64,000 bases of DNA. Source: Thalassobaculum litoreum DSM 18839. Lineage in GTDB: Bacteria; Pseudomonadota; Alphaproteobacteria; Thalassobaculales; Thalassobaculaceae. The notes under the pieces were generated by a model. The model saw nothing but the letters and a program-made list of their open reading frames with translations. It was not told the origin of the DNA and searched no databases. Within the stretch, counting starts at the first letter, position 1. Every line of letters starts with the position of its first letter. The translations under genes and the position numbers were made by a program. The stretch spans positions 248,001 to 312,000 of the forward strand of contig NZ_FNBW01000002.1 of NCBI RefSeq assembly GCF_900102465.1. Direction: 5' to 3'. Shown here piece after piece: positions 7,545-15,123 of the stretch.

Positions 7545-9035
7545 TCACGTCCGGGCGGCGTCGATCGCGGCCTTCACGCAGCCCGCCGCCCAGCGCGCCC
7601 GCGCCCGGGGCAGCGACGCAAAGCCGACCAGCAGGCCATTGCGCCGGGTCGGATCGCGGAAATAGGTGGAGATCGGCGCCGGCCGCACGCCGAGCGCCAT
7701 GGCCTTCTCCACCACCGCCCGATCCTCAGGTCCGCCCTCCAGCGACACCACCAGATTGATCCCGGTCTCCGGCCGCTCCACGGTGAAGCGGCTGTCCAGC
7801 ACCGCCTCCAGGGCATCCGCCAGGGCGTCGCGGCGTTCGCGATAGAGGGTCCGCATCCGCCGCAGGTGGCCGGCCATGTGCCCCTCGTCCAGGAACCGGG
7901 CCAGCACCGCCTGGGTGTCGAGCGCCGGCTGCCGGTCGAAATGGCCGCGCAGCCGCACCAGCGGGTCGACCAGCCGCTGCGGGGCGGCGATGAAGCCGAT
8001 GCGCAGGGACGGCGCCAGCGCCTTTGACACGGTGCCGACATAGAGCACCCGGTCGGCGCCATCGAGCGCCTTCAACGGCGGCACCGGCTTGCCGGCATAG
8101 CGGAACTCGCCGTCGTAATCGTCCTCCAGCACGAAGGGGCCGCCGCCGCTGGCCAGGTCGCCCATGGCCCAGTCCACCAGGGCGCGGCGCCGCGACAGGG
8201 ACAGGGTGACGCCCAGCGGAAACTGGTGGGTCGGGGTGACCGTCACCAGCCGCGCATCGGGGGCGAGTGACCGGGCGCGGGCCACATCCAGCCCGTCGGC
8301 ATCCACCGGTACGGTGACCAGGCGGGCGCCGGTGGCGACCATCGGGCCGCGCAGTCCGGGATAGCAGGGCTCCTCGATCACTGCGGTATCGTCCGGGTCG
8401 AGCAGGGCGCGTGAGATCAGGTCGATGGCCTGCTGCGCGCCCGACGTGACGATCAGCGCGTCCGGATCGACGATCAGTCCCCGGAAGGCCCCGAGATAAC
8501 GCGAGATCGCAAGCCGCAGATCGATGAAGCCGGCCGGATCGCCATAGCCGAAGGCGGTCGCCGGCGTCTCGCGCCAGAACCGTCCGGCCAGCCGCGCCCA
8601 GATCCGGCCCGGAAAGGCGTCGAGGCCAGGGCGCCCCGGCTGCAGCGGTCCGTCCACCGCGCCGATTCCGACCCGCTCTGCCATCATCTTCTGCGCCGCC
8701 CCCGACAGCCGGACCGGTGCCTGAGGCACGGCCGGGGCCGGTTGCGCCGGAACCGGCGGCTTCAGGTCCGGCAGGTCGTGGGCGACCCGGGTACCGCCAC
8801 CGCGCCGGCCGACCACATAGCCCTCCGCGGTCAGCCGCTCATAGGCGAGGCTGACCGTGTTGCGGGCGACCACGAGCTGCTCGGCGAGCTGGCGGCTCGA
8901 CGGCAGGCGGGCGCCGGGCGCCAGCCGGCCCTCGGCGATCGAGCGACGGAAGAAACCGGCGATCTGCTCCTGCAGCGGCGTCGGATCGCCCCGGTCGGGC
9001 TGGAACACGCCCCAGACGGGCAAGGCATCGGCCAT
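7545..9035 (-). CDS. MocR-type GntR/aminotransferase transcription regulator
   Basis: A 496-residue fusion of an N-terminal GntR winged-helix (residues about 15-80: LPSSRQLAEQL, ARNTVSLAYERLTAEGYV) with a fold-type I aminotransferase domain (residues ~150-490). The aminotransferase part keeps the PLP-site features: SGAQQAIDLI, the DDYDGEFRY motif and the lysine in VSKALAPSLR that would form the internal aldimine. MocR proteins such as PdxR and GabR use PLP or amino-PLP adducts to sense metabolites. It is divergent from a PaiB-like gene with 89 bp between them containing a clear palindrome, so autoregulation and control of that neighbour are likely. The ligand is unknown. Confidence 0.9.
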   Translation of the reverse strand: MADALPVWGVFQPDRGDPTPLQEQIAGFFRRSIAEGRLAPGARLPSSRQLAEQLVVARNTVSLAYERLTAEGYVVGRRGGGTRVAHDLPDLKPPVPAQPAPAVPQAPVRLSGAAQKMMAERVGIGAVDGPLQPGRPGLDAFPGRIWARLAGRFWRETPATAFGYGDPAGFIDLRLAISRYLGAFRGLIVDPDALIVTSGAQQAIDLISRALLDPDDTAVIEEPCYPGLRGPMVATGARLVTVPVDADGLDVARARSLAPDARLVTVTPTHQFPLGVTLSLSRRRALVDWAMGDLASGGGPFVLEDDYDGEFRYAGKPVPPLKALDGADRVLYVGTVSKALAPSLRIGFIAAPQRLVDPLVRLRGHFDRQPALDTQAVLARFLDEGHMAGHLRRMRTLYRERRDALADALEAVLDSRFTVERPETGINLVVSLEGGPEDRAVVEKAMALGVRPAPISTYFRDPTRRNGLLVGFASLPRARARWAAGCVKAAIDAART

Positions 9036-9060
9036 CTCTTGGACCCATATCGAAACGGAC

Positions 9061-9084
9061 TTTGGTGCATATCATACGACCAAA
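9061..9084. promoter_or_regulatory. Palindrome in the MocR/PaiB intergenic region
   Basis: TTTGGT (9061-9066) and ACCAAA (9079-9084) are perfect inverted 6-mers 12 bp apart, centred between the divergent starts at 9035 and 9125. It is a good candidate operator for the MocR regulator, by analogy with other divergently placed MocR genes. Confidence 0.4.
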
Positions 9085-9124
9085 AGAGCGGTAGACAACC
9101 CAACCAACGGACCGGAGCCGCGCC

Positions 9125-9742
9125 ATGTACATCCCTCCCGCCTTCCGCCTCGAGGACCGCGACGCCATCGTCGCGGTGATGCGCGACAACGCCTTCGCCG
9201 TGCTGGTCGCCCATCGGGGCGAGACGGTGGAGATCAGCCATCTGCCGTTGATGGTCGAGGAACGCGGCGCGGACCTGGTCATCCGCGGCCACGTCGCCCG
9301 GGCCAATCCGATCGTCGCCCTGATCGAGGCCGGGGCGTCGGCCACCGCCGTGTTCAGCGGACCGCACGCCTATATCTCGCCGGACTGGTACGCCAGCGCG
9401 GATCAGGTGCCGACCTGGAACTACGTGGCCGTGCATGCCGGCGGGCGCCTGCAGGCCGTGCCGGCGGCGGAGGACACGACCGCCCTGCTCGCCGATCTCT
9501 CGGTCGAGCATGAGACCCCGCTGGCGCCGAAACGGCCATGGACCCACGGAAAGATGCGCGACGGTCTGATGGCGCGGATGATCAAGGGCGTGCTGGCCTT
9601 CGAACTGCCGGTCGAGCGGCTGGAGGCCAAGTCGAAGATGGCCCAGAACAAGAAGCCCGAGGACATCACCGGAGCGGTGAAGGGTCTGCGTGGCCGCGGC
9701 GATGTGGGGAATATCGCAGTTGCGCAGATCATGGAGGGATAA
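9125..9742 (+). CDS. PaiB-family FMN-binding protein
   Basis: A 205-residue split-barrel flavin-binding protein of the PaiB / FMN-binding negative transcriptional regulator family. Family signatures are the start MYIPPAF, the segment HLPLMVE, the GPHAYISPDWY motif, VPTWNYVAVH and the late NKKPEDITGA block. PaiB of Bacillus is linked to sporulation and protease repression, but most proteobacterial members are uncharacterised, and a cofactor-binding oxidoreductase or heme-degrading role is equally possible. It is divergent from the MocR regulator, which probably controls it. The next gene starts 34 bp downstream. Confidence 0.88.
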   Translation: MYIPPAFRLEDRDAIVAVMRDNAFAVLVAHRGETVEISHLPLMVEERGADLVIRGHVARANPIVALIEAGASATAVFSGPHAYISPDWYASADQVPTWNYVAVHAGGRLQAVPAAEDTTALLADLSVEHETPLAPKRPWTHGKMRDGLMARMIKGVLAFELPVERLEAKSKMAQNKKPEDITGAVKGLRGRGDVGNIAVAQIMEG

Positions 9743-9776
9743 ACTCTGCCCCCCACCAGTTTGGGAGCGGTGACGC

Positions 9777-10127
9777 GTGGCGAAGATCGATCGACAGCGC
9801 GAACGCCTGTGGCGTTCGGTCCTGGCCGACATGCAGGGCAGCGGCCTAATCCGTCCGGGACAGGCGCAAGCTCAAATCATGGCCCGCTTGGGCATGACGC
9901 ACTTGATGCGATGGCCGTTGGTCATGCTGGCCCTCAACATCCTATTCGCAGCGATGTTCTGGTGGCTTGCCTACGCCTGTTGGGCAGCCGACAACGCTCG
10001 GGCAGCCTGGATATTCGGCTCCATTGCCGGAATTGTGACCATGTCCGTCGCCCTGATGGCGGCTTGCTTTGCGCGAGCGTCGAACCGCCGCCGGTATCGC
10101 GACGAGTACGAGAAGCGATTAGGCTAG
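9777..10127 (+). CDS. Small two-helix membrane protein, unknown function
   Basis: A 116-residue protein with a polar, Arg/Gln-rich N-terminus (~40 residues), two membrane helices (about 44-66 and 77-97) and a basic C-terminal tail RRRYRDEYEKRLG. The start is GTG at 9777 with GGGAG 9 bp upstream. I do not recognise a family. The stretch AYACWAADNARAAWIF resembles AIACLRAGNSQGLWIF in the next small protein: nine identities over a 25-residue ungapped alignment, including the A-C, N and WIF positions. The two are probably diverged tandem paralogues. Base composition here looks less GC-rich than in the surrounding core genes. Confidence 0.6.
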   Translation: MAKIDRQRERLWRSVLADMQGSGLIRPGQAQAQIMARLGMTHLMRWPLVMLALNILFAAMFWWLAYACWAADNARAAWIFGSIAGIVTMSVALMAACFARASNRRRYRDEYEKRLG

Positions 10128-10210
10128 AGGAAGCGTTGGAATGGTGCCGGTCACCACGGCGCGATGTCGAACATCCTTGAGCCGATATCGACCCATACAT
10201 GAAGGCTCGA

Positions 10211-10432
10211 ATGAACAGCTACGTCGCTGATCTGATCCGTTGGGCCTTGCGGACACGCAAGCGCGCCATGGTCGCGAGCTTCCTCGCGGCAAGCGCTTCA
10301 GGGGCGATCGCCATCGCCTGTCTGCGGGCGGGCAATTCCCAGGGACTCTGGATATTCTCGACGGCATCAATTCTGGGGTTCATGTTTGCCTACGCGTTTT
10401 TCCGGGACAGCGGCCCCTGGCGCGCACCTTGA
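10211..10432 (+). CDS. Small membrane protein, probable paralogue of the preceding one
   Basis: A 73-residue protein with two likely membrane helices (residues ~20-40 and ~46-63) joined by the loop RAGNSQG. An ATG at 10211 has AAGG 5 bp upstream; an in-frame ATG at 10199 without a good ribosome-binding site would add four residues. The core AIACLRAGNSQGLWIFSTAS matches the second half of the upstream small protein, suggesting tandem duplication followed by divergence. No known domain is evident and no function can be assigned. Confidence 0.55.
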   Translation: MNSYVADLIRWALRTRKRAMVASFLAASASGAIAIACLRAGNSQGLWIFSTASILGFMFAYAFFRDSGPWRAP

Positions 10433-10591
10433 CGACTCCTTGGAACTCTTAATCTTCGTCATCCCATACTTGTCTTAGGATCTTCCCCCAGCACTCGACC
10501 GTCCCGATTTGGAAACCTGCGTCCCCCTGTAGCGTTGTCCTAACGGCGCAGCGTCGCTAGATTGTGGCCACCGTAACCGTCGAGGTACGCC

Positions 10592-10960
10592 ATGGGGCAT
10601 CGCAACTGGGCAACTGCCCTGATCTCCTTCTGCATCAAGCTTCCGATCACCGTCGTGGTCGTGCTGTTCGCCGTGTCGAACTGGAAGCCGGTGTCGATGG
10701 AGCTCTGGCCGCTGCCGGGAGCGCTGGACGCGCCGCTGTCGCTGATCTTCCTGCTGGCGGTCGTCGCCGGCTTCATCCTGGGCGCGGTGATCGCCTGGAG
10801 CGGGGAGCTCGGCCACAAGATGCGGGCGAACCGGGCCGAGAAACGCGCCGAGGATCTGGAGCGCGAGCTGGCGGTGATGCGGATTCGCGAGGAGGAGATC
10901 CGGGCTCAGGTGCCCGCTTCGCCGAAGCGTCCCGCCCTGGTCGACAAACGAGCGAGCTGA
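10592..10960 (+). CDS. LapA-domain (DUF1049) inner-membrane protein
   Basis: A 122-residue protein with two transmembrane helices (about residues 12-32 and 48-70) and a cytoplasmic coiled-coil tail rich in Glu, Arg and Ala. The FAVSNWKPVSMELWPLP segment between the helices is the family hallmark (FALSNxxPVxLxxWP). In E. coli the LapA/LapB pair acts in lipopolysaccharide assembly control. Many alphaproteobacteria carry this homologue immediately before pyrF, as here. Its TGA overlaps the pyrF ATG by one base (TGATG), so the two are translationally coupled. Confidence 0.88.
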   Translation: MGHRNWATALISFCIKLPITVVVVLFAVSNWKPVSMELWPLPGALDAPLSLIFLLAVVAGFILGAVIAWSGELGHKMRANRAEKRAEDLERELAVMRIREEEIRAQVPASPKRPALVDKRAS

Positions 10961-11670
10961 TGCAGCCCCACGAGAGAATCCTGGTCGCCATCGACACCCC
11001 CGACATGGCGACGGCCCGGGCGCTCGCCGCCAGGGTGCGCGCGCATGTGGGCGGCATCAAACTGGGCATGGAGTTCCATAACGCCAATGGCCCCGAGGGC
11101 GTGCGCGAGATCGCCGGGGACACGCCGCTGTTCCTCGACCTGAAATATCACGACATCCCGAACACGGTGGCGGGCGCGATCCGCTCCGCCGTCACCACCT
11201 GCCGGCCGAGGATCATCAACATCCACGCGTCGGGCGGACCGGCGATGATGCGGGCCGCCGTCGCCGCCAACAAAGAGGCGGCGGAGAAGATCGGCATCGA
11301 ACCGCCGCTGATGATCGCCGTCACCGTGCTGACCAGCATCGACGACAGCGATCTCGACGCGGTCGGCCAGGCCACGCCGTCCGGCGACCAGGTCAAGCGC
11401 CTCGCCCTGCTGGCCAAGGCGGCAGGCTGCGACGGGGTGGTCTGCTCGCCGCACGAGATCGCGGCGCTGCATGCCGCCTGCGGCGAGGACTTCACGCTGG
11501 TGGTGCCCGGCATCCGGCCGGCCGACGCGGCCGAGGACGACCAGAAGCGAAAGATGACCCCCGCCGATGCGGTCGCCGCCGGGGCCGACTATATCGTCAT
11601 CGGCAGGCCGATCACCCAGGCCGCCGACCCCGCCGCCGCCGCCAAAGCGATCGCCGAGAGCCTGTTGTGA
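10960..11670 (+). CDS. pyrF: Orotidine 5'-phosphate decarboxylase
   Basis: The enzyme decarboxylates OMP to UMP, the last step of de novo pyrimidine synthesis. The 236 residues form a TIM barrel. The catalytic Lys-Asp array is visible as FLDLKYHDIPNTV (D-x-K-x-x-D), with an early VAIDTPD strand and the phosphate-binding C-terminal segments VPGIRP and DYIVIGRPI. The start ATG overlaps the stop of the LapA-like gene, and the stop overlaps the trpF GTG (GTGA). The chain LapA-like, pyrF, trpF, M20 peptidase is therefore one translation-coupled unit. Confidence 0.95.
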   Translation: MQPHERILVAIDTPDMATARALAARVRAHVGGIKLGMEFHNANGPEGVREIAGDTPLFLDLKYHDIPNTVAGAIRSAVTTCRPRIINIHASGGPAMMRAAVAANKEAAEKIGIEPPLMIAVTVLTSIDDSDLDAVGQATPSGDQVKRLALLAKAAGCDGVVCSPHEIAALHAACGEDFTLVVPGIRPADAAEDDQKRKMTPADAVAAGADYIVIGRPITQAADPAAAAKAIAESLL

Positions 11671-12350
11671 CCCGTTCCCGCAAAACGACCCAGCCGCTGG
11701 TGAAGATCTGCGGCCTGAACACGCTTACCGTCGTCGACGCCGCCGTCGATGCCGGGGCCGACATGATCGGCTTCATGTTCTACGCGCGCAGCCGCCGCGC
11801 GGTGACGCCCGATCTGGCCCAGGCGCTGGGGGAGGAAGTGACCGGCGTCACCCGGGTCGCCATCGTCGTCGACGCCACGGATGCGGAAATCGACGCGATC
11901 ACGGCGACCGGTGTGATCGACATGATCCAGGTTCACGGCAAGGAGGACCCGGCACGGGTGGCCGAACTGAAGGCGCGCACCGGCCTGCCGGTGATGAAGG
12001 CGCTGAGGGTCGCCACGAAGGAGGATATCCGCGAGGCCGAGGCCTTTTTCGGGGCGGCCGATCACCTGCTGTTCGATGCCAAGGCGCCGAAGGACATGAA
12101 GGGTGCGTTGCCCGGCGGCAACGGCCTGACCTTCGACTGGACCCTGCTGGACGGCCTCAAGATCGACATGCCCTGGATGCTGTCCGGCGGCCTGACGGCC
12201 GACAACGTGGCCGAAGCCATCCGCCTGACCGGCGCGCCCGGCGTCGACACGTCGTCCGGTGTGGAGGACAAGCCCGGCGTGAAGAGCCCCGAACGGATCC
12301 GCGCCTTCCTGGCCGCGGTCAAGCAAACCCATCTGGAGACCGCGACATGA
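11667..12350 (+). CDS. trpF: Phosphoribosylanthranilate isomerase
   Basis: The enzyme converts N-(5-phosphoribosyl)anthranilate to its carboxyphenylamino-deoxyribulose isomer in tryptophan synthesis. The 227-residue TIM barrel contains the KICGLN motif with the catalytic general-base cysteine, the FYARSRRAVTPD phosphate region, QVHGKED, and the LLFDAK strand with the catalytic aspartate. The C-terminal phosphate-binding motifs WMLSGGL and VDTSSGVE are intact. It begins with GTG inside the pyrF stop. In relatives trpB and trpA usually follow; here the next gene is an M20 peptidase, overlapping by four bases. Confidence 0.95.
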   Translation: MTRSRKTTQPLVKICGLNTLTVVDAAVDAGADMIGFMFYARSRRAVTPDLAQALGEEVTGVTRVAIVVDATDAEIDAITATGVIDMIQVHGKEDPARVAELKARTGLPVMKALRVATKEDIREAEAFFGAADHLLFDAKAPKDMKGALPGGNGLTFDWTLLDGLKIDMPWMLSGGLTADNVAEAIRLTGAPGVDTSSGVEDKPGVKSPERIRAFLAAVKQTHLETAT

Positions 12351-13747
12351 CCGCCCTGCCGACCGCGAAGGTTCTGGAGCATGTGGATGCCAACCTGGAC
12401 GCGTCGGTGGAGCGGCTGTTCGACGTTCTGCGGATCCCCAGCGTGTCGACCGATCCGGCCTTCGCCGCCGAAGTGCAACGCGGTGCCCAGTGGATGGCCG
12501 ACACCCTGAGCGGGCTCGGCTTCGAGGCCTCGGTGCGCGAGACCAAGGGTCATCCGATGGTGGTCGCCCATCACGCCGGTCCGGGCGGCGACGCGCCGCA
12601 TATCCTGTATTACGGCCATTACGACGTGCAGCCGGCCGATCCGCTGGATCTCTGGGAGTCCGGTCCGTTCGATCCGGTGCTGGTCGATGCCGAGCGCGGC
12701 AAGCGGATCGTCGCCCGCGGCGCGGTGGACGACAAGGGACAGGTCATGACCTGGATCGAGGCGTTCCGCGCCTGGATCGCCGTGCACGGCACCCTGCCCT
12801 GCCGCATCACCGTGCTGCTCGAAGGCGAAGAGGAGACCGGCAGCCCGTCGCTCGACGCCTTCATCAAGGCCAATGCCGACGAGCTGAAGGCCGATGCCTG
12901 CATCGTCTGCGACACCGGCATGTGGGATGTCGCCCAGCCGGCGATCACCTACAGCCTGCGCGGCCTCGCCTATCTGCAGGCGACGATCAAGGGACCGGAC
13001 CGCGACCTGCATTCCGGCCTGTTCGGCGGCACCATGGTCAACCCGCTGAACCTGATCGGCCGCATCGTCGGCGAACTGCACGACGAGAAGGGCCGGATCC
13101 AGATCCCGCATTTCTACGACGACGTCATTCCGGTCGGCGAGAACGAGCGCGCCCAGTGGGAGGCGCTGGGCTTCGACGAGGCCGGGTTCCTCGGCGAGGT
13201 CGGACTTAAGACGGCCGGCGGCGAGGCCGGGGTCGGCGCGCTGGAGCGGCAGTGGGGCCGCCCCACCTGCGATGTGAACGGCATCCTCGGCGGCTATGTG
13301 GGCGACGGGGCGAAGACCGTGATCGCCCGCGAGGCCATGGTGAAGATCTCCTGCCGCCTGGTCCCGGACCAGGATCCGCGTGCCGTGCTCAACAACCTGA
13401 AGAAATTCATCACCGACCGGCTGCCGGAGGAATACACCGCCTCCTTCGTCGAGCTGGGCGAGGCGCCGGCGATCCGCGTGCCGACCGATTCCCCGTTCCT
13501 GCAGGCGGCTCAGGCCGGGCTGAAGGACGTGTTCGAGCGCGACGCCTACCTGATCGGCTCCGGCGGCTCGATCCCGGCGGTCGGTTCGATCAAGCGGTAT
13601 CTTGGGATCGAGTCGATCCTGCTCGGCTTCGGGCTGGCCGACGACCGGGTGCACTCGCCGAACGAGAAGTTCGAGCTGGTGTGCTTCCACAACGGCATCC
13701 GCTCGAACGCCGCCGTACTCGCCCGGATCGCCGAGCTGCGGGGATAG
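12347..13747 (+). CDS. M20-family dipeptidase / metallopeptidase
   Basis: A 466-residue zinc peptidase of the M20 (ArgE/DapE/PepV-CNDP) family, probably hydrolysing dipeptides or N-acyl amino acids in the cytoplasm. The di-metal ligands are visible in order: His in YYGHYDVQP, the bridging Asp in GAVDDKGQ, the catalytic Glu pair in LEGEEETGS, Asp in VCDTGMW, and the last His in RVHSPNEKFEL. The dimerisation (lid) domain with DLHSGLFGG lies between. Length and insertions fit the CNDP-like dipeptidase branch rather than DapE. It starts with ATG overlapping the trpF stop, an unexpected partner for a tryptophan gene. It converges on the PAS-like gene with a 4-bp gap. Confidence 0.9.
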   Translation: MTALPTAKVLEHVDANLDASVERLFDVLRIPSVSTDPAFAAEVQRGAQWMADTLSGLGFEASVRETKGHPMVVAHHAGPGGDAPHILYYGHYDVQPADPLDLWESGPFDPVLVDAERGKRIVARGAVDDKGQVMTWIEAFRAWIAVHGTLPCRITVLLEGEEETGSPSLDAFIKANADELKADACIVCDTGMWDVAQPAITYSLRGLAYLQATIKGPDRDLHSGLFGGTMVNPLNLIGRIVGELHDEKGRIQIPHFYDDVIPVGENERAQWEALGFDEAGFLGEVGLKTAGGEAGVGALERQWGRPTCDVNGILGGYVGDGAKTVIAREAMVKISCRLVPDQDPRAVLNNLKKFITDRLPEEYTASFVELGEAPAIRVPTDSPFLQAAQAGLKDVFERDAYLIGSGGSIPAVGSIKRYLGIESILLGFGLADDRVHSPNEKFELVCFHNGIRSNAAVLARIAELRG

Positions 13748-13751
13748 CGCG

Positions 13752-14303
13752 TCAGGGCGCTGAGTCGGCGGTGTACCGCTTGTTCAGCACCAGCACGAGT
13801 TTTCCGATCGGCCGTTCGACCCCGGAGAACAGGAACAGCCCGCGGGTGATCTGAATCGCGGGCCAATCCCCCTTGGCGATGTCAGAGCGGGACAGGATGG
13901 CGCGTCCGCTGTCCACCGCCTCCGCAATCTCGGCGCGCAGGGTGTAGGTGATGTTGTACTGCAGGACGTGACCGACCTTCTGGCCGATCACCGAGGTGCC
14001 CAGCAGGGCCCGCACCGCACCACCTTGCAGCGTGTAGACGAAATGGTCGGGCGTCGGCGCATCGTCGGCTTCGTAGGCCGGCTGGCCCAGGGCGATATGG
14101 GCCACGACATGCGAGGGGACGGCGCAGATGTCGAACTGATCCCAGCGCGGCAGCCCGCCCCCGGCCAAGGACCGGTAATAGCGGTCGAACTGCCGAACCG
14201 GGTTGTCCGGGTCGAGTGTATCGGCGGACACCCGCCCATATGCGGCCCGTGCCCAACCTTCGGTAAGGTCCGGCGACGACGCCTCAAGCTGCAAGCCGTA
14301 CAT
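13752..14303 (-). CDS. PAS_5-like sensory domain protein (tentative)
   Basis: A single-domain protein of 183 residues when started at the ATG at 14303, which follows AGGGGGATGC; an in-frame start at 14354 would add 17 residues. The central region (residues ~35-175) resembles the alphaproteobacterial PAS_5 domain layout: FDRYYRSLAGGGLPRWDQFD, then a short helix and strand, FVYTLQGGAVRALLGTSVIGQKVGHVL, and a final hydrophobic beta pair. No output domain, signal peptide or membrane segment is present. Members of that family are widespread but of unknown function. The assignment rests on pattern memory, so confidence is moderate. Confidence 0.55.
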   Translation of the reverse strand: MYGLQLEASSPDLTEGWARAAYGRVSADTLDPDNPVRQFDRYYRSLAGGGLPRWDQFDICAVPSHVVAHIALGQPAYEADDAPTPDHFVYTLQGGAVRALLGTSVIGQKVGHVLQYNITYTLRAEIAEAVDSGRAILSRSDIAKGDWPAIQITRGLFLFSGVERPIGKLVLVLNKRYTADSAP

Positions 14304-14434
14304 GCATCCCCCTGGTTCACAATACCGACGGGCCCCCAACCCATCTGCCGGCATGCGTCTTCACTCTTCCGCTCAGACTAGCGCTTAACTGGTTAACAAA
14401 TCCTTTCCGGGTCTCGGGATCACGCCCGTTCCGG

Positions 14435-15028
14435 TCACGACTGGCGCAGGCAAAGCTCGTTCAGAATGCCATCCTTCAGGCTGTAGACGACCCCGTGCAC
14501 CTGCAGCTTGCTGCCCTTCGCCCAGGCATCGCGGACGATGGTGGTGCGGCAGACATTGTCCACCTGCTCGACGACATTGAGTTCGCAGAGGCGGTCGAGC
14601 GCCTCCTCCTGCAGCATGTCCTCGGGCAGGTCGCGCGCATGCAGGCGGTGGACGAGCCGGATGTGGTTCAGCCAGTTGTCGATCAGGCCGTTGTCGTCCT
14701 CGGCCATCGCCGCCCGCACGCCGCCGCAGCCGTAATGGCCGCAAACCAGGATATGGCTGACGCCCAGGACCTCGACGGCGAACTGCAGGACGGAGAGGCA
14801 GTTCAGGTCCGACGGCACCACGACGTTGGCGATGTTGCGGTGAACGAAGACCTCGCCCGGCGGCAGGTCCAGGATCTGGTTGGCCGGGACGCGGCTGTCG
14901 GCGCAGCCGATCCACAGGATGTCCGGCGCCTGCTGCAGCGACAGCTTGGCGAAATAGTCGGGATTGGCCGCCTTGATGCGATCCGCCCACTGGCGATTGC
15001 GATCCAGGATCTTCTCGAATTCGTCCAT
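14435..15028 (-). CDS. Beta-class carbonic anhydrase
   Basis: The enzyme interconverts CO2 and bicarbonate in the cytoplasm. The 197-residue protein contains the zinc ligands and catalytic dyad of the beta class: CADSRVPANQI (Cys and the Asp-Arg dyad) and HILVCGHYGCGGVRAAM (His and Cys). The length and the C-terminal KDGILNEL ending match the Can/CynT group of proteobacteria. It is a single gene; divergent and convergent neighbours are unrelated. No cyanase or transport partner is nearby, so a housekeeping bicarbonate supply role is most likely. Confidence 0.95.
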   Translation of the reverse strand: MDEFEKILDRNRQWADRIKAANPDYFAKLSLQQAPDILWIGCADSRVPANQILDLPPGEVFVHRNIANVVVPSDLNCLSVLQFAVEVLGVSHILVCGHYGCGGVRAAMAEDDNGLIDNWLNHIRLVHRLHARDLPEDMLQEEALDRLCELNVVEQVDNVCRTTIVRDAWAKGSKLQVHGVVYSLKDGILNELCLRQS

Positions 15029-15123
15029 TAATCACCCGCGCTTTGACCGTTTCGATGCCTATATCACAGCGGCATCAAAATGTTCACGTCCGGCGAAAAA
15101 TCCACCGCACGGGCGCCGACGGG

